Assembly (NCBI RefSeq): GCF_963966145.1
Contig: NC_091054.1
Location: forward strand, 10,788,001-10,852,000
Direction of reading: 5' to 3'
Origin: Tenebrio molitor
Taxonomy: Eukaryota; Arthropoda; Insecta; Coleoptera; Tenebrionidae
Length of the DNA stretch: 64,000 nt
Under the pieces are notes generated by a model. That model saw only the letters and a list, made by a program, of their open reading frames with translations, was not told the origin of the DNA and ran no database searches. Positions 33,838 through 43,928 of the stretch are shown here, piece by piece; within the stretch, counting starts at the first letter, position 1, and the number at the start of each line of letters is the position of its first letter. Made by a program: the position numbers and the translations under genes.

Positions 33838-35019
33838 TAGATGTTTTTTTCGAGAAATTTTTTGTCGCGAATCCGAACAGAATTAATGTATGAATTCGGG
33901 GATAGGGTGGTAGGGAAAGTTCCGACCGTAGACGCCATTTGGTGGTATGGAAGTGAGCCAAAAATATAAGTTTTGCGAATATCTCGAAAATGAAAGGAGC
34001 GCGATAAATTTTTTTCGGCTCAAAGGCAGTTACTATTTTGTCCGCTCAACTTGTTACACACATCAATATATCATAATTCATCATAAAAAAAACGTAAACT
34101 CCATCCATTTTCAATATACATTACTGTTAGGGAATTTTGTATTGCAATCAAAGTGTTTTATTTTTTCTAATATTAAACATTCAAAGCAGACGTTTTGAAT
34201 TTGTCAAGAAATTTCACACTGTCAGATTATAATTATATTTGAAAAAAATACGATTAAGTTACCATACCTATCATGTAGGCCACAGGCAGGGTTATAAAGA
34301 GAAAATGCCTCACTTTGGAGACAAAACAAAGTGTTCACCGGTGTTTTAAAAACATTTGGGAAGTAAATGGTCCAAATTTGGGGAGGATGCCAGTTTACCG
34401 AATGGTTGGGGAGATTTTTGCTGTAAGTTGATAAATCCACTTTTAATTTAAATTGATCTATTTAGTTAAAATGTTAGCTTCAATCTCCTACAGATATTTA
34501 AAGGAAAAGTACAGAGTAATTTCTGGGTCGGGGGCACAAGCACAGAATGGAAACGAGGCACGATGGAACAGTGAAGAAATATTTGCGCCGTTGTGCGCTT
34601 TTTTTAATTACAAGACCGCCGGGCTCCAAACTTGACTTGACGGGGTTTGTTCCTGAGCACTATTCATTTCTAATGTATCATGCTTTTACTTTGTGTCCTG
34701 CTCTGAAATATTTTTGTTAAAATTTGTTTACGTTACGTAGGTACACCTACTTGCTGGTTTCAATGTAGATACCATATTTTAAGTAAAATATTTAAAACTA
34801 GTTTACTTTGCTTGATTACGGGACCCGATTAGAGATTTGTCAAAAATGACAATAATCGTACATTATAACCTCTTCAAAATACACATAACCTGAATTATTA
34901 TTTGTGACATTGCATTTACAGTAGAAAAAAGTTGTATCCTATTACGCCACAAAAGTTACTAAAATCACTAGATTTAGTTGTGTATATTGAAAATGGATGG
35001 AGTTTACAATTTATGTTCC
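33838..35019. other. Intergenic DNA, no gene seen
   Basis: AT-rich sequence with only short frames (for example 33947-34198, 34453-34635) that show no family resemblance. Confidence 0.4.
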
Positions 35020-35359
35020 CATGGCCTACTAAATCTGAACTGCGCTGCGCTTATTACGGCCGTAACAAAGCTCGGATTTTCAATGGAGCAATTGATTCCG
35101 CTAACCTCAAAATATTTACCATAGAGAAAATAAAATACTATAGAATGAAAAGTACCTAATAAATTTTTGGAAAATCGTTTAGCGCACCCTCACCACACCG
35201 CAAGAGGGCGCAAATGTTTTAAAAAGTCAAAACTTTAAAATCAAAGTAATCTCAATAATCTAAAAATCAGTCAAAGCAGTGTCAATCTTTATGTCACTAT
35301 CTTGTAATTCAAAATGAGGCTGTGTCACGTTCACAAATAATGTAGTACCGCGCCTAAGA

Positions 35360-35674
35360 TTGCTAAATTTGTTGTTGAGAGAATCAAGCAAAATTTATAT
35401 AGAAAACAATCAACAAATTGAAAGAAAAATAATACTTCAAGACCAAGAGATTACACCATTATTTGATACACCATATCTTATTAAAGGAATTAGAAATTAT
35501 AGGATAACAAAAGATTTGGTTTGGGAAGTAAACGAAGAAATTTTAAGTGTGAAATTGGATCATATAGTGAAGGTTTATCTTTATGATTCAGTGTGGGGCG
35601 AATTAAGAGCCCTCCATAAAATTATGGACATGCAGATAAGATCCAAAAGATGTCCTATGCAACTCAAGTTTTGA
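35360..35674 (+). pseudogene. P-element-type transposase fragment
   Basis: About 100 codons with PYLIKGIRN, the pattern of the RNase H-like core in P/THAP9 transposases (a conserved D/P-H/Y-L-x-K-x-x-R-N motif). It is followed by a tryptophan-rich stretch and an ALHKIMDMQI segment like the family's K-L-T-x-x-H-I block. The N-terminal THAP domain and other catalytic parts are absent, so the fragment is not functional. Confidence 0.6.
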
Positions 35675-36074
35675 GTCGTCATAATCATGATTAATTCAAT
35701 TATCACACTATTAATTAACTGTGGTAATTTCTAATAACATTGTTGTTAATAATATAATATATATTTTAACTAACAGGTAGAACAAACCTAAATGATGAAG
35801 ACTGCAAAAACAAAAACTTTTTTGACAAACTCTTTGATAATAATCTAGAGGGAGGGATATTTCGCCCACGTTGCGAGAAACCTCTTGCTTGTGGAGTTTA
35901 CAAAAATCCGGGGCACACAAAATTTCGGCAGGAAGCAGTCCTACACTTACGCAATATGTACCTACTTTGGAAAAATTTTTGGATTAAAAAACAGCACTTC
36001 CTTCCATATATATATATATTCGTATGAAGAAAATTACAATTAAAATTCGAAATTCATAAAATAATTATGGTAAA

Positions 36075-36925
36075 TTATATGTTTTTAATTTGTTGTAGCC
36101 AATTTAGGGCGTCTTCGGTAAGTAGATGTAGTTTGGAGAAACCTTGCTGGAATTTAGTAAGGGGACATTCTTCCAAAATGTGTTGGATGGTTTCTTTTTC
36201 TGCACCGCATTCACAAGAAGGGTTTTCACGAATGTTCCAGTGAAACAACATATTATTGCATTTGCCATGCCCGGTTCTAAAACGATTTAATTTACACCAG
36301 ATTTTCCTAGGTAGGTCAAATCCCGGAAGTTGTTTTGTAGGATCCTCAATTAGATTTTTATTGAAAATATCTACGTCTTGCCAGGCTGCTTTCCAATAGT
36401 CAGATTTGGAAAATGGTTCCATGAGAAATTCTTCTTTCCAAAGTGGTTTACGCGATTTTAATCTAAAGGGTGGTAAATTTGCCATGTCTTGTGTTATGGA
36501 GTACATGTTCGGTGAATTTTGAAATTTATCCCAAATTCGTTTTGTTACGTATTTTCTTCTAATATCGTACGGAATAATGTGCGCTAGGACATGTAGCCAT
36601 GGTGTTGGAGTAGATTTTAAAGTACCCGTTATTATTCGAAGTGTGGTATTCAATTGAGCATCTATTTTGTTCACGTGTGCACTGTTCTTCCAGACAGGGC
36701 AACAATATTCTGCCGTTGAATATACTAGAGCTAGTCCTGTGATACGTAAAGTGTGTGCATTCGCTCCCCAACTTGTGCCCGCGAGTTTATGTATAATGTT
36801 GTTTCTCGTTTTCAGTTTCTGTCGTAACTTTTCGATGTGTAATTTGAAGGTTAGAGATGAATCAAGAGTTACTCCTAGATAAAAAAATTTAATGAAAACA
36901 TTGGAAGGATTTTTGGATGTATACT
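36075..36925 (-). mobile_element. Non-LTR retrotransposon 3' fragment (ORF2 C-terminus)
   Basis: The minus-strand reading starts near 36925 with FYLGVTLDSSLTFKLHIEKL, passes YSTAEYCCPVW near 36720-36690 and ends at 36075 with a Cys-rich CECGAEKETIQHILEEC motif. These are hallmarks of the post-RT region of RTE/jockey-type elements. A frame change lies near 36680. The 5' end is truncated, as is usual after target-primed insertion. A short (AT)n run at 36006-36021 lies beyond the 3' end and may be its tail. Confidence 0.8.
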
Positions 36926-38406
36926 AAAATTTAGCAGAAAGTGGCAAGTGTGAGTTTTTTAGAGTTTGTGAAAAATGTTAATAAGATTCATAATATTTTC
37001 AAAATTATATTGAGTAACATAACTTCGGCCGATAATATTAAAAGCAAAATTTCAACGGCAATTCAAACATAAGTACTTAATGTTACTTTTTCGTTCACTT
37101 AAAAATAAAATTGAAGATGAAATTATTGGTAAAATAATTCATTTAACCACATTTACATTAAGGGGTAAAATTTAATTTTAAATGGTAGGATACGAGAACA
37201 TAGCATTTAGGAATAATATTTATAAAAATAAAGCAGAACTGTATCAAAGACGGTTGAAAATAAAATATCGAAAGTAGTGCTGGCGTTTTAATTTGTTGTG
37301 AAAATTTGCAATGATAAAAAATCAAAGGAAAGGTAAACGCATCCAGTACGCTGTGATTTTGCACCGTCACCAGGATAAGAGATGGCGGTAAACCCTTTGT
37401 GCCCAAAAAATGTATAGGGAGTTTGCGTTCTATATGTTCTTATTTTGTCTATGATATTTACCCTTAACCAACTCCATCTGTTAGCGAAATGGAAAAGAAA
37501 AATGTAATTTGAATTGAAATTATCCAATCACAATCACATAACGTGTTTATTTTGTTAGGTTAACATTTTCTATTTTGTCATTTTGACGGAAAATACATTT
37601 TCACGAATACATTTCATGAACGTTAGAATACCTAATAATTACAATAATCAAATTATCAAACATAATATTTATATGTATATGAAATGGAATTGCAAAATCT
37701 GAAAATGGATAGAGCACAGTAGAAAAATTAAAAGTAAAACTATCTATCTGCAGGAAGACAATACCTTTCTCGTAAGTTTATAATTTTAGAACCTTCCTAC
37801 TTGTGAGTTTATTCTGAATGGATTTCGTTTTTATGTAATCTGTTTTTTTTTATAAACAAATGTTTAAAATTGGTTTAATTACTAATTGGGTAATAACTTT
37901 ACAAATTTTATCTTTGTGTTTATCACAGGTAAATATGGAATTCTGTATTAAATGTGGATGCAAAGTAGTAACCAGTGGTTGACAAGGATTTTTTGGAATT
38001 AAATATGATAAAACTTGTGTGGCAATATTAGCCAAGTCTTTTAAAAGCCCCACAAATTTACAGACCCCACGGTCTTGAAGCCAAACTAATCGTAACAAGG
38101 GTCCTGGAGTTGCTGTAGATAATAAAGAAGAAACATGTATTACAGTGCAATGTTTCATTTAGTTTTTTTTAAATAATTTTATCAATTTTGGATTTGGTTT
38201 GGAGGTTGCTGGGAATTTGAAAATAACTGTTGTTATTTTTTCCACATGCAACGCACTATTTTCCCATGTTAGTACTTCAACCTTGATGAAATTCAAGGAA
38301 ATTTAAATTATTGTGGCAATTTAGTTGATTTGTAGTTTAATATCTTTAAAGAGATGGCGCTAGTTAAGGGTAGATTTTTTGAGGTTAGCCGAATCAATCA
38401 TTCAGC

Positions 38407-38632
38407 TACCGGGTGATCAAGAAGGACTGTTTAAGTTGGCAATACAATTAAGAAAATTTTTATTTATAACACTGTAACTGGATATGTTTTGTTGGTTTAT
38501 TTGACAAATATCTGATATAGGTATAGCATTAACAACGACAAGCCACCAACAACCGGAAGTTACTTCTGTTATACGATTTAAAATACGATTCAGTGTTACC
38601 AACTTAAACAGTCCTTATTGATCACCCCGTAG
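38407..38632. mobile_element. MITE family J abutting the P-element right end
   Basis: TACCGGGTGATCAAGAAGGA...CTGTTTAAGTTGG at the left is mirrored by CCAACTTAAACAGTCCTTAT...TGATCACCCCGTA at the right. The same leading motif, CTACCGGGTGATCAAG, occurs alone at about 42343, so a partial copy may exist there. Confidence 0.78.
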
Positions 38633-38926
38633 TTTGTTACGGCCGTAATAAGCGCAGCGCAGTTCAGATTTAGTAGGCCATGATGTTCCATATTATTTGT
38701 TTCAATTTCAATAGTGAATTTTATGCTTCTGTTCTGTTGGTATCGAAAATTTTTTCATAACCTTTTCTGTCAAAATTAAACGTCATCGTAAAAACGTCAA
38801 GTCTCAAGTCTTCCTTTTGTACATGTCAATTTTTCATTTCATTGCACAACATTAGACCATAGTATAGTTTTATATTCGAATCACTGTGATATTCCACCTG
38901 TAGTAGCTCGTAAACCTTAGATTAAG

Positions 38927-40669
38927 ATGTCGTGTCCGTGGGCAAAGCTAGAGAAAATCGAACCCGTTAACTTCGACGAGATAATGTCGGAAGAAGTCGC
39001 TCGAGATTTACAAGCTAAAGAAGACAAAAAGTATGCAGAAATGATCGGTACCCCGTCGATAGCCGATCACGACAAATCCGAAGAGGTCCCCGTTGCTGTC
39101 GTTGCGGACGAGGCGTGCGAGTCAGACGCTATGATTGCCAGAATGCTGCAGATGGCGTTCGACAAAGAATATGATGATAATCTCAGAAAGACAGAAGAAA
39201 AGGTGAACGGTGCATCAAAAGTGTCAATATCATTGGAGAATTTCCGACGGGTGCCCCACAACTTCGGTAAGCTCAAAATCTCCCACTTTGTCATTCGTTG
39301 CAACATGTTTTGTAGATTTCGAAAGCGACTCGGAAGAAGAGGAAGTGGTCGACGTGTGCGATCGGCGCGACTGGGACCGATTCGACACCCTCCAAAGACA
39401 GCTCGATTCGATCCCGCCTTGCGGGTACAAAATGCAAAACGGCAGCGTCGTCACGAAGCATGACGTCACAATGAGCGGCCGCAAAAACGCTTGCAAGCTC
39501 TTGTCCTTCCCGCCGGATTTCCAGACCGGCGACGGCGAAAACTTCGATCTTAAGCTGTCCAACAAAGTATTCAACAGCCTGAAGCGCCACTCCCAGCATG
39601 AACAGGCGCGCCGACATCGACTCCGCGACAAGAAAGAGGACAGAGCCACGCAAGAATTTGGCCTGGACGAACACACGCGCCTCGTCATCTTCAAATTGAT
39701 CCAAAACGAGATCCTCAACAGCGTCAACGGCGTCATCAGCATAGGCAAAGAAGCCGTCATTTTGCACGCTGATGCTAACACGGAGTACGCGGAGAAGGTC
39801 CTCCCAGCAGAGTGCGCCATCAAGGTCTTCAAAACGACGCTGTCGGAGTTCAAGCAGCGGGACAAGTACATCAAGGACGACAGGAGGTTCTCGGGGAGGT
39901 TGGGGAATCAGTCAGCTCGCAAGACAGTTCACCTGTGGGCCGAGAAGGAAATGCACAACTTGAACAGACTGAAGAATTCGAATGTGCCGTGTCCTGAAGT
40001 GGTAACCTTGAAGAAGCACGTCCTCGTGATGTCCTTCATCGGCGAGAACAACCGACCAGCTCCTAAACTCAAGGACGCGATCTTGTCGGAAGCTGAGTAC
40101 ATAATGGCCTACGATCAGGTCGTCGAGGCGATGAAGACTCTCTTCACTTCAGCAGAGCTCGTTCACGCCGATCTATCCGAATACAACATCTTGTGGCATC
40201 AAGGCCGCTGCATTTTCATCGACGTGAGCCAGGCGGTACTCCTGTCGCAAGAAAACTCTGTCCACTTCCTCAAAAGGGACTGCGACAACGTTAGTTGCGT
40301 AAGTATAGACGTTAATGACAGTTGACATGTAGATGGCGGTACTAACACAGCTGACGATAGTAGTTGTAGTAGGCCGTGCTGGATTGTCTTGACAGTTGTG
40401 CAGAGGGCGCTGTTGTTGATTGTGTCGTTTTTCAGTTCTTCACAAAGAAAAAGGTGCCAAAAGTGCTGAGTTCAGAAGAATTATTCAAGTCCATCACTGG
40501 ACATTATTATGACGACAAGGCGGGACTCATGGAGCTGCAACAATCGTTTAAGGTGAAGCCACACCTGGTGGACAAACTCGAAGAGAGCGATCACGATTTC
40601 GAGAAGCAGTGGGAAAAGGCGCAGAAAGAACTGGAAATGGCGACGCTGGCCGAGCCACCGTTAGCGTAG
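38927..40669 (+). CDS. RIOK3: RIO kinase 3
   Basis: Atypical serine kinase of the RIO family, involved in 40S subunit maturation and innate-immune signalling in animals. Exons: 38927-39266, 39316-40298, 40436-40669 (introns 49 and 137 nt). Phases close for 518 aa; human RIOK3 has 519. The acidic N-terminal third includes a DSEEEE run just after the first splice. Kinase landmarks: a flexible nucleotide loop ISIGKEAV near 255-262, lysine in ECAIKVFK near 283, catalytic loop HADLSEYNILW near 397, and the metal-binding aspartate in FIDVSQ near 415. The C-terminal exon holds the conserved LFKSITG region. All key residues are present. It is tail-to-tail with NUP42, with 71 bases between stops. Confidence 0.95.
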
Positions 40670-40740
40670 TCAGGACAACCTCGACTGTTGTTGATATTTC
40701 GTTTATTGAGTAAATATGTACAAAAAGGCGAGCTGAAATA

Positions 40741-42048
40741 TTATTGCACTTTAAAGCACATTTCGTAAGTGGGGGGTTTCTCGGGTATGTTATTTATGTC
40801 CAAGTCGTCGCTCTGGAACCACTTGATTTCCTCTTCAGTCAGCTCCTCGAGTTTCGAATAGAATTCTTGATTGGGTGCGGATTGAGCGGGGCCCCCCGTG
40901 AACGCGTTGCCGTTCCCCGTTTGCATCCCCAAATTGCCGAAAATGTTCTGCGTGTGCTGGAACGCAGGTTTGTTGCCGGTTGGCGCGACCCCGAAGGGGC
41001 CACTTGCAACTTGCGGCCCCTCGAACGGGCTCGTGCTAGTTTGGGGCGCCGCAAACTGTCCGTTCGGGACCGGAGGAGTCCCGACTTGACCGCTGGCGAT
41101 CAAGGGGCTGCTGAAGGGTCCGGCCGGGGTCGGAGCTGGAAACTGAGGGTTCGCGGTCTGTCGAGGAGCGAACTGACCGTTGGAATTCTGAAAAACGTTC
41201 TGTTGGGGCGCGAACTGGGGGTTTTGGTTCGCGAAGACCGATTGCGGTTGCGCTCCCGCCAAAAAGGGGGTGGCTCCGAAGATGGGCCCAGCGGGGGCCG
41301 TCTGTTGTGGCCCCGCGAAGATCGATTTGCTCTGGTTCTGTTGGTTGGCGAAGGCGGGGCGTCCTGCGAAGACCGAAGCGTTCGGGGGCGCCGCGAAGAC
41401 GGTCTGCTGGGGCCCCGCGAAGACGCTCTGGTTGGGCGCGGGGGCGCCGAAGATCGGCTTCTGCGGTTGCGACGTGAAAGCGGAGGCTGACGGGGCCGCG
41501 CTGAACGGTGCCTGGTTGTTGTGGAACGAGCTGGAAGGGGGAGTGTTGTAGATGGATTTCAACATGTTGACGGCGTCCGGCGAGGGGTTTTGCAACGCTT
41601 TGATCTTCATGACCGCCTGTTGCAACATCATCTGTAGATTCTGCTTGTACTGATCCGCCGTCCCGTTCTTCGCTGATTCGTAAAATAGGTATCTGATCTC
41701 CTCCATGCTGTGGTCCTCGAAACCGGGGAATGCAGGTTTGTCGCGGAAGGGGGCGTACGATGACAACAACCACTGGCCCCCTTTCTCGGCCGAAGTCATG
41801 TCGTTGACCGTCGCTTTGACCAGGGTGTTGGTGTCGACGTTCGAGGCCCCCTGAGACGGCTTGTTGTACTGGTTCTGGACCAGAATTGACGGGGCACTCC
41901 CATAATTGTGGTCTGGAATGCCAGTGCCGTAAGGAAAAAATTTCAATATATACAACACAATATACCCACCGTTGTTAATTTGGTGATCGAATTTACAACT
42001 GTTGCCGAATCTGCAGGTGCCCTGCAGAAAGTACTTGCAGACGACCAT
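40741..42048 (-). CDS. NUP42: Nucleoporin NUP42 (NUPL2/hCG1-like)
   Basis: Cytoplasmic-face nucleoporin that works with GLE1 and DDX19 in mRNA export. Exon 1 is 42048-41970 and exon 2 is 41912-40741, with a 57-nt intron that starts GTGGGT and ends CAG. Joined, they encode 416 aa. An N-terminal CCCH zinc finger (C4-x7-C12-x5-C18-x3-H22) is followed by a helical region to about 170. Then comes a long FG-repeat tail (many SVFA, PIFG, GPFG units), and the end contains a short acidic segment with EEEIKWFQSDD, as in the GLE1-binding C-terminus. Reading through the intron is also open, so intron retention would add 19 residues in frame. The splice is preferred because it joins NN-D-HNYG cleanly. Confidence 0.92.
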   Translation of the reverse strand: MVVCKYFLQGTCRFGNSCKFDHQINNGGYIVLYILKFFPYGTGIPDHNYGSAPSILVQNQYNKPSQGASNVDTNTLVKATVNDMTSAEKGGQWLLSSYAPFRDKPAFPGFEDHSMEEIRYLFYESAKNGTADQYKQNLQMMLQQAVMKIKALQNPSPDAVNMLKSIYNTPPSSSFHNNQAPFSAAPSASAFTSQPQKPIFGAPAPNQSVFAGPQQTVFAAPPNASVFAGRPAFANQQNQSKSIFAGPQQTAPAGPIFGATPFLAGAQPQSVFANQNPQFAPQQNVFQNSNGQFAPRQTANPQFPAPTPAGPFSSPLIASGQVGTPPVPNGQFAAPQTSTSPFEGPQVASGPFGVAPTGNKPAFQHTQNIFGNLGMQTGNGNAFTGGPAQSAPNQEFYSKLEELTEEEIKWFQSDDLDINNIPEKPPTYEMCFKVQ

Positions 42049-43928
42049 AAAGTTCGTCGAAAGTTTCTCAAATCTTCGATTAAAAATAAACTGATGTACA
42101 GTTTTAGGTTATATTTTGATGTGGTTGTCAAAAATGTAAAAATGACGTTTGACCTGTCAATTCAATATTCTCTTTACAGATTTCTATTGCAACTTTTTTA
42201 TAATTAGAAACTTATTCAGTAGATGGCGCCTTGAACAAAAAAAAATAAAAAATTATGTATCCTATGAAAAGAAATGTGTAAGTGTTTCTAATTTAAAACA
42301 TTGACCAGCAAATGTAAACGCCAAACCAGCCGACGACATAACTACCGGGTGATCAAGATTGAATCTGTTGCTGACTTGCTGTTGGTGACAATGAAAATTT
42401 CAATGATTTTGGTACCACTAATCTAAACGCATTTCCGGTTGTCAGCTTTGACAGGCAAATTTGAAATTTTCCATCAAAGGTTCATTTTTGTAATAGATAG
42501 CATATTAGCATACCATAAACATAACCGACATAACCTTTTTTTTAAATGTCGTGTCAAGTTAAAACATCCTACCAGTGCCAATTACGAGACAAAAAAAAAA
42601 AAACACCAGTATTTTTCTATTGTTTCATTGTCAACAGACTCGGTCACTGGATACACTGTTTGATTTCCGTCACGAAAGTGCCTGACATTCGGACTTACAA
42701 AATTAACATAACACTCACTAGACATTGACGCTATTTATAACCTCAAACTTAGAAAAACATAATTAATTAACAAACAGCTTTACTACCAAATTAAATGCAA
42801 CATTTCCATGGTCTCTCATTATGCTAAAACAAGGTGAATACATTTTACGAATTGGGGGAGGGTTAATAAATTTGCCTCTTGTGGATTTAATCGATTTATT
42901 TGCAGCAAAACATCGTCGTAACGACAAATCAAGGTACATAAAAGAGTTACGTAACCTATATACAAAGAACACTTAAAACGTATTAATTAATAGGTACTTA
43001 AAATAAAAAGCTTTCAAATAAAGAATTAAGTTATGTATTATAATTTGTAACATATTACACGTGAGTTGCGCAAAAAAGAATTTTTGCCTAAACATTTTTT
43101 TATCACTTCAGATCGTCCTAAGAAGGCCATAGAATCGTCCGGAGAGGTCGAGCGACCAGACGGCAATTGATTACATCTATAACAGTTCTTAAGAAGAAGA
43201 ATATGTATGTAATCGCATTTGATCTTCTATTTACACAATAAAACTTAAGAGTAAAGGGATACTAAACTTTAGTAATACATATTGCAGTTGTACAAACTTA
43301 AAAAACACGAACAGAGTAAAAATATAGAATTCTACATCATTAACAATATCCTCAGGAAACTCTGCTCTCCTTACGAACTAATAAATACTTTGTTATGTAC
43401 ACTTAGTAAATAATTTAATTTCTGAAACAGAATTTTTGGGGAATGTTAACTTTGGTATCATTTTGTTGGTAAAGTTGTATTCATTAAACTATACAAGACA
43501 ATATTAATAAATATCTAAAAAAAAAAAAACTAAACAATAGAATTCTTCAAGAAACGCCGCCCATCACCCTTGATGAGTAACATCGTTGTTCATTTGACTA
43601 TTATTGCAACCAAAATAAAAACGAAAATCCCCCATTACTCAAGAAGGGTCCGGAAAAAAGAACTTCCAGATATCACAAGGCAGTGAAGAGAAATACGTAT
43701 TCGATTGTGATGATGCAACTTCGTGCTCTGTGTGTAAGGTATGTGCAAACATCTAATTGACACCGTTAATGTTTGTTTGTTTACATATCATCTATGTATC
43801 TTCGGGAGGAAAAAAAACAAAGTGAAGTAATCGATTATTTTAAATATTAAAATAACAATTACCGAGAGAGTGACAGGTCAGAGAGGAGGGAAGGAGGGAG
43901 GAGAAAAGAAGAAACAACGACGTAACTA
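42049..43928. other. NUP42 promoter side and Rapgap1 3' UTR
   Basis: The first few hundred bases are upstream of NUP42. CTACCGGGTGATCAAG at about 42343 matches the end of MITE family J. From about 42.8 kb the AT-rich DNA is likely the long 3' UTR of Rapgap1, read on the minus strand. No other coding region recognised. Confidence 0.45.

Larger units (their letters stand above)
35020..38682. mobile_element. P-superfamily element with perfect 50-bp inverted ends, degenerate
   Basis: The left TIR 35020-35069 begins CATGGCCTACTAAATCTGAA and is exactly complementary over 50 bases to 38633-38682. The flanks carry the same 7 bases ATGTTCC (35013-35019 and 38683-38689); P elements make 8-bp duplications and their ends start with CAT. 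A P-transposase-like fragment lies at 35360-35674. A 5'-truncated non-LTR retrotransposon and a MITE abutting the right TIR have inserted since. The perfect TIRs contrast with the decayed interior. The element has no complete transposase. Confidence 0.8.

Noticed and set aside
40744..41490. 248-codon frame opposite NUP42
   Set aside because: Antisense shadow of the FG-repeat exon. The minus strand has the CCCH finger, FG repeats and a matching intron.
42340..42720. Possible full MITE family J copy starting CTACCGGGTGATCAAG
   Set aside because: Only the left end is visible. No matching right end was found within 400 bases, so it is noted as a fragment only.
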